Positions 1 to 7,558 of a stretch of 22,853 nucleotides of DNA are shown in pieces. Each line of letters opens with the position of its first letter. Positions within the stretch are counted from its first letter, which is position 1. Source of the stretch: DAOTUB01 sp034437455 (GTDB taxonomy: Bacteria > Chloroflexota > Anaerolineae > B4-G1); NCBI GenBank assembly GCA_034437455.1, contig DAOTUB010000112.1, positions 1-22,853 on the forward strand. Direction: 5' to 3'. The notes beneath the pieces were generated by a model. It saw only the letters and a list, made by a program, of their open reading frames with translations, was not told the DNA's origin and ran no database searches. Position numbers and translations under genes: made by a program.

Positions 1-68
1 TGTCCATTCTTGATGATGTCAGTACTGCCACACTTGGGACAATGGCGAATCTTGATTTCTATGATCAC
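1..68 (-). CDS. Transposase N-terminus, IS1-like zinc ribbon (partial)
   Basis: Only the first 22 codons lie in the window. The gene starts with GTG at 68, seven bases after a clean AGGAGG, and runs off the left edge. The visible peptide contains CPKCGSTDIIKNG, a CxxC knuckle followed by a short basic stretch. This matches the N-terminal zinc ribbon of InsA-like IS1-family transposases. Those proteins begin with this motif and then carry a second cysteine pair and a helix-turn-helix, which would lie outside the window. Other zinc-ribbon transposases (for example IS1595-like) share the pattern, so the family is tentative. It begins only 54 bases after the stop codon of the fusion-protein gene. 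Confidence 0.6.
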   Translation of the reverse strand, partial: MIIEIKIRHCPKCGSTDIIKNG

Positions 69-120
69 GATACACCTCCTGGGTTAGTCAGTAGGATACC
101 ATCATCAGTCAAAATTTACC
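1..120 (-). mobile_element. Probable end of an IS1-like insertion sequence
   Basis: A transposase-like start codon at 68 is preceded on the minus strand by a short non-coding stretch that begins GGTAAATTTTGAC at about 119. IS1-family ends often begin GGTRAT and place the transposase start within about 50 to 70 bases of the terminus, so this layout fits an element end. The element would then begin directly after the TAG stop (122-124) of the membrane-fusion gene. The other terminus and any target duplication lie outside the window, so the boundary is inferred. Confidence 0.4.
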
Positions 121-121
121 A

Positions 122-1315
122 CTACCCGGTCAAGATCTCCACCTGTACAGTCATCCCTGGCCGCAAGTTCAGATTGGTGGGTTCCAGCTCAATGGTCAGC
201 GTGTAGGTGGTGTCGCCTTGCTGCACCACTGCGACCGGTGAGATCGTGGCCACGCGCCCGTTCAGCGTCTCGTCGCGGAAGGCGTTTACTCGCACCAGGA
301 CCTCTTGCCCCACCTGCACGCGGGCGATCTCCAACTCGCCCACGTTCTTGGTGTCGATGTGCCAGCGAGACACGTCGAGCAGTTCGATGACTGTCACGCC
401 GGGCGTGGCCCGCTCGCCCACGCTAGCCGGTACAGCGGAGACAACACCGTCGAAGGGGGCCGGGAGCCTCGCCTGTGCCAGATCCGCCTGTGCTGTCTCC
501 AACGCTTGCTGAGCACGCTCCACGTCCAGTTGCGCCAGCGTGAGCGCCTCGGGTTCGACGGGATGCTGCGCCTCGTACAGCGTCAACTGCGCCTGGGCCA
601 ACTGCGCCTCAGCGTTGGCGATGGCGACGGCGTATGCGTGACCGGCGGCGCGCATTCGGTACTGAGCCAGTACTACGTTGTAGTGATCCTGCGCATCCTC
701 CAGGTCGCGCGCCTGGGGCGAGTCCGGCGCCCAGGTGTGCGTCCGAGGATCGTCGAGCACTTTGTCGTACTCGTTCTGCGCGTCCCGCAACGCCTGCTCG
801 GCCTTTTCCAGCGCATAACTGTCGACGATGTCATAATTCCCGCGCTGGCTGGCCTGGACGTGGCTCTGCGTGATCGCGGCCTGGGCGCTGGAGATGGCCG
901 CCGTCGCCGCGATTACGCGCTCCGGCACGGGCGTGGCCTGGGTCTGCAATTGGGCCAACCGTGTCTGGGCGGTCTCCAGTTCCAACTCTGCCTGGGCCAC
1001 GGCGCGTTGCAAATCGGTGGCGTCGAGCACGGCCAACGATTGCCCGGCCTGCACGTTCTCGCCGACCTCGACCGCGATGGATTCGATGGATCCGCCTACG
1101 TCAAAGCTCAACCTCACCTGGCGGATGGGCATCAACACACCGTTGGCCGCGATGCTGCCGGGGGACAACTGGTAGGACCGGTCGGTTTCGGGGGCAAGGG
1201 TTGGAGCGGGCGAGTTGTCTTCACGTGTGTTGCACGCTGTCAGATAAAAGGTCAACGCTCCCAACAACAGCAAAGTTCCAATTTTCTTACTCTGAAAGAT
1301 TTCTAGTCTCAGCAT
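122..1315 (-). CDS. HlyD/MacA-type membrane fusion lipoprotein of an ABC efflux system
   Basis: This 397-residue adaptor would link an inner-membrane ABC permease to the cell exterior. A signal peptide with lipobox LTAC (Cys28) marks it as a lipoprotein. An N-terminal biotinyl-lipoyl half motif (about 75-110) is followed by a long Ala/Gln/Glu-rich coiled coil (about 110-285), then the second lipoyl half (around PAPFDGVVSAVPASVGE) and a beta-barrel ending in LRPGMTVQVEI. This is the classic order of the family. ATG at 1315 is chosen because GGAAG lies six bases upstream; an ATG at 1321 abuts that site, and an upstream in-frame ATG at 1369 would overlap the promoter. It is preceded by its own promoter, a near copy of the one ahead of the ATPase gene. 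The cargo cannot be told from sequence. Confidence 0.9.
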   Translation of the reverse strand: MLRLEIFQSKKIGTLLLLGALTFYLTACNTREDNSPAPTLAPETDRSYQLSPGSIAANGVLMPIRQVRLSFDVGGSIESIAVEVGENVQAGQSLAVLDATDLQRAVAQAELELETAQTRLAQLQTQATPVPERVIAATAAISSAQAAITQSHVQASQRGNYDIVDSYALEKAEQALRDAQNEYDKVLDDPRTHTWAPDSPQARDLEDAQDHYNVVLAQYRMRAAGHAYAVAIANAEAQLAQAQLTLYEAQHPVEPEALTLAQLDVERAQQALETAQADLAQARLPAPFDGVVSAVPASVGERATPGVTVIELLDVSRWHIDTKNVGELEIARVQVGQEVLVRVNAFRDETLNGRVATISPVAVVQQGDTTYTLTIELEPTNLNLRPGMTVQVEILTG

Positions 1316-1339
1316 ACTCATCTTCCTTTTTTGTCTGCT

Positions 1340-1426
1340 ATGATACCCGCTTTCGACAGGATTTTCCATAGGCGCGCGTCACAGCGAGGTTGTTACTATT
1401 GTCACCTCGTATCGTAACACTGCCAT
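1340..1426 (-). promoter_or_regulatory. Promoter and three-box operator for the fusion-protein gene (copy A)
   Basis: On the minus strand there is a -35 TGGAAA (1363-1368), exactly 17 bases, and a -10 TATCAT (1340-1345), about 25 bases before the start codon. Upstream lie three GTGACA-like boxes at 1421-1426, 1400-1405 and 1377-1382, spaced 21 and 23 bases apart, roughly two helical turns. The whole block repeats with identical geometry at 4493-4580 ahead of the ATPase gene, including a shared 18-base core around the -35. The position and periodicity suggest binding by a dimeric activator; the regulator itself is inferred. Confidence 0.7.
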
Positions 1427-1432
1427 CCCCCT

Positions 1433-3766
1433 CTACCTCCTCTCGATGACGGCTACCGGATCGAGCTTGTGCAGCATCCAGGCGATAGTGCCCACACTCG
1501 CCAGAGCGACGATTAGCGGCAAGGGCATGGTGAGCAGCCAGGGCGCGAGGCTGAAAAAGTCCAGGCTCAGGCCGCGCGGACCATAGACGAGGTTCTGCAT
1601 ACCGAGCAGGCCAACCCCGCACAGCGCCGCGCCGACGATCCAGGCCACGCCGACTATGCTGCCCGTCTCCTTCATCGTGCGCCAGACGAGCCACGGGCGG
1701 CTGCGGCCAACGGCGTTCAGGATGCCGAATTCCTCTTTGCGCTGCGCGAAAAAGATGTGGTTCAACGTGGCCAGAGCAATGGCAGCCACGACAGCGATCA
1801 TACATTCGAGCGCGGCAAAGGTGAGAACGGTGGCCGTCGTCATTTCCTCGTACTCGCGCTCAAGAGCGGCGTAGGTGGTGATGCGCGTCTGTGTTGGATC
1901 TACGCTCTCCTCTAGCCAACTATCCAGCGCCTGCTTTTGCCCATCTCGCGGAATGATGAGCAAACGTGGGGAGCGGGATGAGGTCAACTCGTGGCTGTGC
2001 AGATATTCGTAGGACGCAAATCCTATCCACGGACGATCGGGGGACAAAATCCCTACCACGATCATTTCGACAGGCATACTGTCGGTCACAAACGCATCCT
2101 CGTTATCCGTCTCCCCGCCGATCACGTCACCCACGTGCAGGTCGCGGTTAGCGGCGATCGCCGCCGAAAGCACGATCTCGTTGCTGCGAGGCTGAGGCAA
2201 ACGCCCCTCTTGCACTTGGACGCCGAACTCTTCCATGAGAATCGATAGATTAGTCTCAGAAACGCCATAGATATTCGCGTCGGTCCCACCACCGGGCGGC
2301 AAGATCATCTGCATTCCAAGCCGAATGACCGGGGCAGTATACGCCACCGTTGGATGACTCCTGACCTGACCCACGACGCCAGGGTCGAGCTCGGAGCGGA
2401 TTGGCGCAATCTCGCTGACGTGCTGCAAATAATCAAAGGTTGGTCGGATTGCACTCGTCATCGCCGAGAACAAGAACACCGGGAAGGTGATGCCCAGCAC
2501 CATCAGCGCCATGCTGAGGACGATCAGCATCCCACGCCGCCGGTGGCGCACGTAAAACGTGAGGGAAGATAGCGGCTTGGCCGATGAGCGTTTCACCGCC
2601 TGGCGCGCCTTTTGCTCTTCGCTCAGCGCGCCCCGTTCGACGATGGCCACGGCGTCCAACCGGGCCAAGATTCTCTTGACGCTCCAAAAGGTCAGAGCGA
2701 CGACGATCAGAGGGATCGGCAGGACAAAAAGAAACGGCGCCGGGTTGAACAGATTCAGTTCTACACCCAGATCGTAGAAAAACCCGGTCTTGAGCCAATT
2801 CAGGATCGCCAGCGCCGCTCCCAATCCAGCCAGACAGCCAAGCCCAGCCACGGTCGCCGTCTCCAGCGTCAGGCGGCGGATCAATTGTCGTCTGTGGCGA
2901 CCCAGGGCGTGCAACAACCCGAACTCGCTCAGCCGTTTGGTCATCGCGATCCGGTTGATGACGCCGACGGTAAAGGCCATGACGAGAGCCACCACGCTGT
3001 TGATGACGCCAAAAATGATATAAATACCGACGCGCACTGCCTTGAAAATCTCGACCAGACCAGTAAACGTTTCCACCTCGGTGTATCTGGAACGGATCGT
3101 CGTCGCCAAAAAATCTTCTACGGCAGCCTTGCGTCCCTCCTTGGCGACGACGAACAGGCTGGTTGCGCGGGGAGCATACAGTTCGTGACCGTTCAGGTAC
3201 TCGGCCGAGATAAAACCCAGGCGCACGCTCGGTTCTGAGATACCTTCCAGGATGCCTACCAGTGTCAAGGGCGCGGGGATGGCTTCGTAATAATCCTCGT
3301 CAACCGCCCGCGAGATCTCGCCGCCAAGCTCCAGGTCCAGCGCGCGGACGACTTCTTCCGAGAGTACGATCTCGTTGGTGCGCGGCTCGAACATGCGCCC
3401 TTCCTTGAGACGCACGCCGCAGTGCTGCATCAGATATTCCGCGTCCTCCGCCGAGACGCCCATCAAGAGTTGATTATCCGTCCCGAACAGAGTGGGTGTC
3501 GAAAGCCATAGCCCGTTGACTGGAATCACGCGCGCTACGTCTGGATGGGTTTCGATCTGCGAGACCACGGTCGGATCGAGCGTGTCTCTGATGGGAGACA
3601 CTTGGCTGAGCCTGGTCAAGTAGCTGACGTTGGCGCGCGAGGGAATGGTATCGAGCACGGCGACGAGGACGAACAACCCTACCGTAGCCAGGCTGATGAG
3701 CGCGATCTGCAACAGCGCGCTCCGCTTGTGGCGGCGGTAGTAGGTGAAGGGGGATAATGGGTTCAC
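1433..3766 (-). CDS. FtsX-like ABC permease, double-length tandem fusion
   Basis: This is a 777-residue inner-membrane permease of the MacB/FtsX/LolC type, about twice the length of a MacB membrane unit. It is an internal duplication. Residues about 5-380 and 399-777 each carry one membrane helix, a large extracytoplasmic domain and three further helices ending in the signature DAVAIVERG / DPVAVIERR. Equivalent segments align clearly: FTYYRRHKRS with LTFYVRHRRR, IRDTLDPTVVSQIETHP with IRSELDPGVVGQVRSHP, and RTNEIVLS with RSNEIVLS. That gives eight helices in one chain. GTG at 3766 overlaps the ATPase stop (GTGA) and has AGGAGG seven bases upstream, so the pair is translationally coupled. A single chain may replace the usual permease dimer. 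Confidence 0.93.
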   Translation of the reverse strand: MNPLSPFTYYRRHKRSALLQIALISLATVGLFVLVAVLDTIPSRANVSYLTRLSQVSPIRDTLDPTVVSQIETHPDVARVIPVNGLWLSTPTLFGTDNQLLMGVSAEDAEYLMQHCGVRLKEGRMFEPRTNEIVLSEEVVRALDLELGGEISRAVDEDYYEAIPAPLTLVGILEGISEPSVRLGFISAEYLNGHELYAPRATSLFVVAKEGRKAAVEDFLATTIRSRYTEVETFTGLVEIFKAVRVGIYIIFGVINSVVALVMAFTVGVINRIAMTKRLSEFGLLHALGRHRRQLIRRLTLETATVAGLGCLAGLGAALAILNWLKTGFFYDLGVELNLFNPAPFLFVLPIPLIVVALTFWSVKRILARLDAVAIVERGALSEEQKARQAVKRSSAKPLSSLTFYVRHRRRGMLIVLSMALMVLGITFPVFLFSAMTSAIRPTFDYLQHVSEIAPIRSELDPGVVGQVRSHPTVAYTAPVIRLGMQMILPPGGGTDANIYGVSETNLSILMEEFGVQVQEGRLPQPRSNEIVLSAAIAANRDLHVGDVIGGETDNEDAFVTDSMPVEMIVVGILSPDRPWIGFASYEYLHSHELTSSRSPRLLIIPRDGQKQALDSWLEESVDPTQTRITTYAALEREYEEMTTATVLTFAALECMIAVVAAIALATLNHIFFAQRKEEFGILNAVGRSRPWLVWRTMKETGSIVGVAWIVGAALCGVGLLGMQNLVYGPRGLSLDFFSLAPWLLTMPLPLIVALASVGTIAWMLHKLDPVAVIERR

Positions 3767-4455
3767 AGGATCGCCTCCTGCGTCTTGCGCGTGACGCGGT
3801 CTTTGATTTCCACGACCTGCCCGTCACGCATCTTGACGACAAAATCCGCCTCGGCGAGGATCTCGGGGTTATGCGTCACGGCGATCAGACTGCCCTGGTC
3901 GCGGTAGCTGCGCAGCAGTGCCATCACCTGCAAACCCGTATGCCGGTCCAGCAGCCCCGTCGGCTCATCGGCAAAGATGACCCGGGGACGATGGATCATC
4001 GCTCGCGCGATCGCCACCCGCTGCCGCTCACCACCCGAAAGCTCGTAGGGAAAGCGATGCAGCTTGTCACTCATCCCCAGGTCGGCCAGCAGCGCCTTCG
4101 CCTGCTCGGCGTGGGCCTTGTCCTGCACCGGCGCGGTGACCATCACGTTCTCCAGCGCGGTGAGATAGTTGATCAAAAAGTGCTGCTGGAAGACGAAACC
4201 GAACTCGGTACGGCGCAAGGCCACCCGCTCCCGTTCCGGCATCTTGCCGTAGGCCCGGTCATCCAGATAGATCTCGCCCTGGGTCGCCTTCCGCAGCCCA
4301 CTCAGGAGGTACAGCAGCGAACTCTTGCCCGAGCCGGAAGGTCCCAGAATACCGATGAACTGATGATCTTTGACAGAGATCGAGACGTCGTGCACGGCGT
4401 CTAGTGTGGTTTCGCCGTCCTGGTACGTCAACGTAAGATTTTCTCCTTGTAACAT
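3763..4455 (-). CDS. ABC transporter ATP-binding protein (MacB/LolD family)
   Basis: This 230-residue cytoplasmic ATPase should power the permease encoded directly downstream. Visible motifs are Walker A GPSGSGKS (38-45), a Q-loop in FVFQQHF, the signature LSGGERQRVAIARAM, Walker B VIFADEPTGLLD and an H-loop histidine in AVTHNP. DEPTGLLD and the length are typical of the MacB/LolD/FtsE group. ATG at 4455 lies behind AGGAGGA. The stop overlaps the permease start by four bases. Transcription would start from promoter copy B (about 31-base leader), which diverges from the response-regulator promoter. The substrate is unknown; MacB relatives export peptides, antibiotics or lipoproteins, and regulation by a neighbouring two-component system is common among them. 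Confidence 0.95.
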   Translation of the reverse strand: MLQGENLTLTYQDGETTLDAVHDVSISVKDHQFIGILGPSGSGKSSLLYLLSGLRKATQGEIYLDDRAYGKMPERERVALRRTEFGFVFQQHFLINYLTALENVMVTAPVQDKAHAEQAKALLADLGMSDKLHRFPYELSGGERQRVAIARAMIHRPRVIFADEPTGLLDRHTGLQVMALLRSYRDQGSLIAVTHNPEILAEADFVVKMRDGQVVEIKDRVTRKTQEAIL

Positions 4456-4492
4456 GAAATTCCTCCTCGTATGCTATTCTCGTTCGCTCACT

Positions 4493-4580
4493 ATGATACA
4501 ACCTTATGACAGGATTTTCCATAGGCGTGTGTCACCTGGCGGTTGGTATCGCTGTCACGTCGTACCATTACACTGTCATA
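4493..4580 (-). promoter_or_regulatory. Promoter and three-box operator for the ABC ATPase-permease operon (copy B)
   Basis: On the minus strand this is a -35 TGGAAA (4516-4521), a 17-base spacer and a -10 TATCAT (4493-4498). Three TGACA boxes follow upstream at 4574-4579, 4553-4558 and 4530-4535, with the same 21/23-base spacing as copy A. An exact 8-bp inverted repeat, TATGACAG (4505-4512) and CTGTCATA (4573-4580), brackets the block. The response-regulator gene diverges about 180 bases away and is the natural candidate regulator. Confidence 0.72.
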
Positions 4581-4602
4581 GTGGGGTGTTATTACTCGAG
4601 CC

Positions 4603-4698
4603 AGGTGCAGTGCACTTATACAGCGCTTTCAAAACGCGCTTGATGCGTCTTCCAGCATAGATCTGCAAACTCTCCGGGTACGCAAGTGCGTTGCACCT
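4603..4698. repeat. Pair of operator-like palindromes in inverted orientation
   Basis: AGGTGCAGTGCACTT at 4603-4617 and AAGTGCGTTGCACCT at 4684-4698 are inverted copies of each other with 13 of 15 bases matching. Each is also nearly palindromic in itself (arms A[AG]GTGCA and TGCAC[TC]T). They sit upstream of the response-regulator promoter, the nearer one 17 bases before its -35. Two binding sites for a dimeric repressor, with possible looping over 66 bases, is one reading; a long-range hairpin is another. Confidence 0.45.
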
Positions 4699-4715
4699 GA
4701 TAGTAAAGCGGGGTA

Positions 4716-4743
4716 TTGACTTTTCGCCCAACCTGGGTACAAT
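4716..4743 (+). promoter_or_regulatory. Sigma-70-type promoter of the response regulator gene
   Basis: TTGACT (4716-4721), a 16-base spacer and TACAAT (4738-4743) give a near-consensus promoter. The expected start of transcription (about 4750) falls at the beginning of the GGAGG ribosome site (4751-4755). The leader is therefore minimal, and translation cannot start at the upstream TTG (4749). Confidence 0.75.
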
Positions 4744-4763
4744 GACTCTTGGAGGAAATGAAG

Positions 4764-5390
4764 ATGATCCGCGTCGCCGTCGTAGACGACCATCCCCACG
4801 TCGCCATCGCCCTGCGCGCGCTGCTGGACGAAACGCCCGACATCCAGTTGGTGGCCGAGTCGCAGCGCGGCTGCGACGTGGCCGCGCTGGTGCGCCGGGC
4901 GCGCCCGGATGTGCTGTTGCTCGACCTGTTCATCGAGCCGGCGTTCGACGCGCTATCGGCGGTACGCCGCCTGCGGGCCGATTTTCCCAACCTGAAAATC
5001 TGTCTGCTCAGCGCCTACCTCGAACCTGCCCTCGTGCGCGATCTGCTGCAAGCGGGCGTCTATGGCTACATCCTCAAGGACGACGATTACGTCTCACGGA
5101 TCGACACCATCGTCCGCGACCTGGCCGACGGGGAAATCTATCTCAGTCCCCAGGCCTACGCGGCGCTGGCGCAGGCCACGCGCGCCGACGGTACGGAGCA
5201 GACGCTTTCGGAGCGCGAGGTCGAGATCCTGCGCCTGGCAAAGCGCGGCCTGCCCAATCCGCAGATCGCACAGGCACTCCACATCTCACCCGGCACCGTG
5301 CGCAACCACCTCAGCGCCGCCTATCGCAAGTTGGGCGTTCACAGTCGTCACGAGGCGCTCCAGGTCGCCGGTGAGCGTAACCTGATCTGA
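4764..5390 (+). CDS. NarL/LuxR-family response regulator
   Basis: This is a 208-residue two-component regulator. The receiver domain (1-120) shows the acidic pair Asp8/Asp9, the phospho-acceptor Asp54 in VLLLDLF, Ser83 in the switch position and Lys105 in YILKDD. The LuxR-type helix-turn-helix (about 147-200) reads LSEREVEILRLAKRGLPN, then IAQALHISPGTVRNHLSAAYRKLGV. The start is set at ATG 4764, eight bases after GGAGG; an ATG at 4758 is too close to that site, and a TTG at 4749 lies at or before the predicted transcription start. The partner kinase follows after 19 bases. The gene is divergent from the ABC operon, whose promoter carries three evenly spaced boxes suited to this class of regulator. 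Confidence 0.96.
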   Translation: MIRVAVVDDHPHVAIALRALLDETPDIQLVAESQRGCDVAALVRRARPDVLLLDLFIEPAFDALSAVRRLRADFPNLKICLLSAYLEPALVRDLLQAGVYGYILKDDDYVSRIDTIVRDLADGEIYLSPQAYAALAQATRADGTEQTLSEREVEILRLAKRGLPNPQIAQALHISPGTVRNHLSAAYRKLGVHSRHEALQVAGERNLI

Positions 5391-5409
5391 AAAAACAGGA
5401 GATGCTAGA

Positions 5410-6642
5410 ATGCTTCTGACTGGTCTGGCGCTGGGATGGTTCACACTGGCGCTGGGATTCCTGCTCTACCAGCGAGCGCGCAAATGGTGGCGCCTGTGGC
5501 GATATGGCGCGCCCGTCGACCATAGCACTCTCCTGGTGGAGTACGGCCGCAGGATGACGGGGGCGCCTGACCGGCAGACGTTGGCTCAACTGCTGACCGA
5601 CGATTTTCCGCGCGCGTTGCAGGTCGAGCGGACAGCGTTGTTGCTGCCAGAGGCGCACCAACTCGTCGCCGTCGAGGCTGACGACCTGAGTCTGCCCGTC
5701 AGCCACGCCGCTGTGCGTTGGGTGGCGTCAGGAGGGGAGGCGCAGAAAACAGACCGAGGGCGGCTGCGTGAGTTGATCCAACAGGGACGCGCTGACCTGG
5801 CCTGGACGCGGGTTTGGGTGCCCTTGATGCGCGGGACCGATCTGCGGGGGCTGTGGATATTGGGCGCGCGGGACGACGGCGCACGAAAGCGCGCGATGCA
5901 GTACGCGCCCGAGGACTTGCGCTGGCTGACGGCGGTGGGCCGCCAGGCGGCCGTCGTGCTGGAGGCGATCCACTACGCCGAGCAGGAACGGTGGGCAGCC
6001 TCGGAGATGCGGGCGCTCTACCGCCAGGTGGTGGCGACGCGAGAGATGGAGCGGGGCCGCATATCGCGCGAGCTGCACGACGGCGTGCTGCAAGACCTGT
6101 GCGCTGTGACCCGCGACCTGAAGGCTTTGGAGGCGCAATCAGAGACCGACGAGCCACGCTTTACAGACCTGGCGACTCGCTCCGGCGAGACGGTGCACGC
6201 GCTGCGCGCGATCTGCAACGACCTGCGCCCACCGCTTCTGCAACACGACCTCGTCTCGGCGCTCAAGGCGCTCGTCGTCGAGTTGGACGCGCGCTCTCCC
6301 GCGCCCGTCCACATCGACGTGGTCGCCAATGACCTGCGCCTGCCCGACGACGTGGCGCTGGCCATCTTTCGCATCACCCAGGAGGCGCTGCACAACGCCA
6401 TCCAGCACGCCGACGCCTCCGAGATCGCGGTTCGCCTGACGCAGTATCCCGACCGGCTGCGCCTGACAGTGACCGACGACGGACGGGGCATTGCGGGCGG
6501 CGTGGAACCGGCTCGCTTCGTGGCCCAGGGGCATTTTGGGCTGGCAGGGATGCGCGAGCGGGCGGCGATGATCGGCGGGCGGCTGGACGTGCAGACGGCT
6601 GCCGACTATGGCACGGTGGTGATCCTCGAATTGCCGCGGTGA
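5410..6642 (+). CDS. Sensor histidine kinase, HisKA_3 (NarX/DesK type)
   Basis: This is a 410-residue kinase and the cognate partner of the upstream regulator. One N-terminal membrane helix (about 2-20) with basic flanking residues anchors it. A GAF-like region (about 40-195) follows, then the dimerisation/phospho-acceptor helix ERGRISRELHDGVLQDL (His223), and a HATPase domain with N-box ALHNAIQHADAS (Asn329), G1 box DDGRGI (Asp357) and G2 box GHFGLAGMRERA. ATG at 5410 has AGGAG eight bases upstream. There is almost no extracytoplasmic segment, so the signal is probably sensed in the membrane or by the GAF-like domain, as in intramembrane-sensing kinases that control ABC transporters. The ligand is unknown. 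Confidence 0.95.
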   Translation: MLLTGLALGWFTLALGFLLYQRARKWWRLWRYGAPVDHSTLLVEYGRRMTGAPDRQTLAQLLTDDFPRALQVERTALLLPEAHQLVAVEADDLSLPVSHAAVRWVASGGEAQKTDRGRLRELIQQGRADLAWTRVWVPLMRGTDLRGLWILGARDDGARKRAMQYAPEDLRWLTAVGRQAAVVLEAIHYAEQERWAASEMRALYRQVVATREMERGRISRELHDGVLQDLCAVTRDLKALEAQSETDEPRFTDLATRSGETVHALRAICNDLRPPLLQHDLVSALKALVVELDARSPAPVHIDVVANDLRLPDDVALAIFRITQEALHNAIQHADASEIAVRLTQYPDRLRLTVTDDGRGIAGGVEPARFVAQGHFGLAGMRERAAMIGGRLDVQTAADYGTVVILELPR

Positions 6643-6660
6643 TAGCCAAGCTGGCGGATT

Positions 6661-7533
6661 TTATCTCTCGGGTGGAAAAACCCGCAACACCGTAAAATCC
6701 ACCCAGTACAAACCCTCCGTGTTGGGCACAGCGGCCAATATTCGCTCTCCGATTTCGCCCGGTGGATCCTCTAACTCTTTCCACCACGTTCGATCTGAAT
6801 CGTAGCCGTACTGAAACGCGACCGGCGCTGGCGCAAACGCCTCTCCCCAGGCCGCGAACTCGTCCGCCATCGCATCCAACGAGGAAAAATACTGGCTGTC
6901 ATCCACGAAAAGAATCCCGTCGCGCACCGTCGGCGGCATTTTCTCGACCAGCCAATGCTTCAGGAACAAGCGGTACTGTTCGCCATGGGACCGCGCCGCC
7001 GCCAACCAGGCCTCCGCTTCGGCATCGGTCACCGCTTGACCTTCCGGCTCGATGTAGGATTGGTACCACTCCACGTCCACCCCCACGCCGATCACACAAG
7101 GGTGATGGCTGTATCGTTCCAGCATGATGTGGATCAACTCTTCTACCGGGGCATTGCCTGGCTCGACCTGGAGCCAGACCTGCACACCCAGCTCGTCGAA
7201 GAGTGTGAGGGCCTCCTCGTTGCCGTCGTCCATCAACCAGCGAATGAGCGGGTCTGTGGGGTTCGCGGGAAAGTTCAGAAGTGTGCCTTTTCCACTCACT
7301 ACCCCCACGATCCAGATGGCCTGCGGCGTGGCCCCTGGAAAGCGTGAAGCCATCTGCTGCCCCACGTCTGTCCAATATTCTGGGCCAGGATCGTACAACG
7401 GGCCATACGTCGAGTAGCGAAACCCGGCGCCTAGAACTGGCTCGCTTTCGTCGCTCTCAGGCGCGCCGCAGCCAGCGACGACCAGCAGCGCGATTGAGAG
7501 CAATGCCGCCAGCCCAATGAATCGTTTTCCCAT
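6661..7533 (-). CDS. Lipoprotein with TIM-barrel-like, possibly GH18-like domain
   Basis: This 290-residue protein has a lipoprotein signal peptide (VAGC, Cys22). I do not recognise a named family with certainty. The mature part alternates short hydrophobic strands and helices (AIWIVGVV, VQVWLQVEP, VIGVGVDVEWYQ, YRLFLKHWL, GILFVDD, VAFQYGYDSD, GLYWVDFTVL), the rhythm of a (beta/alpha)8 barrel. The segment GVDVEWY (Asp153, Glu155) resembles the catalytic strand of GH18-type barrels (DxxDxDxE), but the full motif is not present, so activity is uncertain. ATG at 7533 follows AAGGAG with eight bases; a GTG at 7551 would overlap that site. It is the last gene of a minus-strand run, 25 bases after the arginase-family gene, and converges on the kinase gene. 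Confidence 0.75.
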   Translation of the reverse strand: MGKRFIGLAALLSIALLVVAGCGAPESDESEPVLGAGFRYSTYGPLYDPGPEYWTDVGQQMASRFPGATPQAIWIVGVVSGKGTLLNFPANPTDPLIRWLMDDGNEEALTLFDELGVQVWLQVEPGNAPVEELIHIMLERYSHHPCVIGVGVDVEWYQSYIEPEGQAVTDAEAEAWLAAARSHGEQYRLFLKHWLVEKMPPTVRDGILFVDDSQYFSSLDAMADEFAAWGEAFAPAPVAFQYGYDSDRTWWKELEDPPGEIGERILAAVPNTEGLYWVDFTVLRVFPPER

Positions 7534-7558
7534 GGGCTTTTCTCCTTGCACAATGGCG

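Noticed and set aside
305..1306. A 333-codon open frame on the plus strand
   Set aside because: It is antisense to the clearly recognised membrane-fusion protein; the composition is low-complexity and nothing is recognisable in it.
4749..4763. TTG or ATG (4758) as start of the response regulator
   Set aside because: The TTG lies at or before the predicted transcription start, and ATG 4758 is only two bases from GGAGG; ATG 4764 has ideal spacing and gives the family N-terminus MIRVAVVDD.
6643..6660. Terminator between the kinase gene and the convergent lipoprotein gene
   Set aside because: The gap is only 18 bases and no inverted repeat with a T-run was found there.
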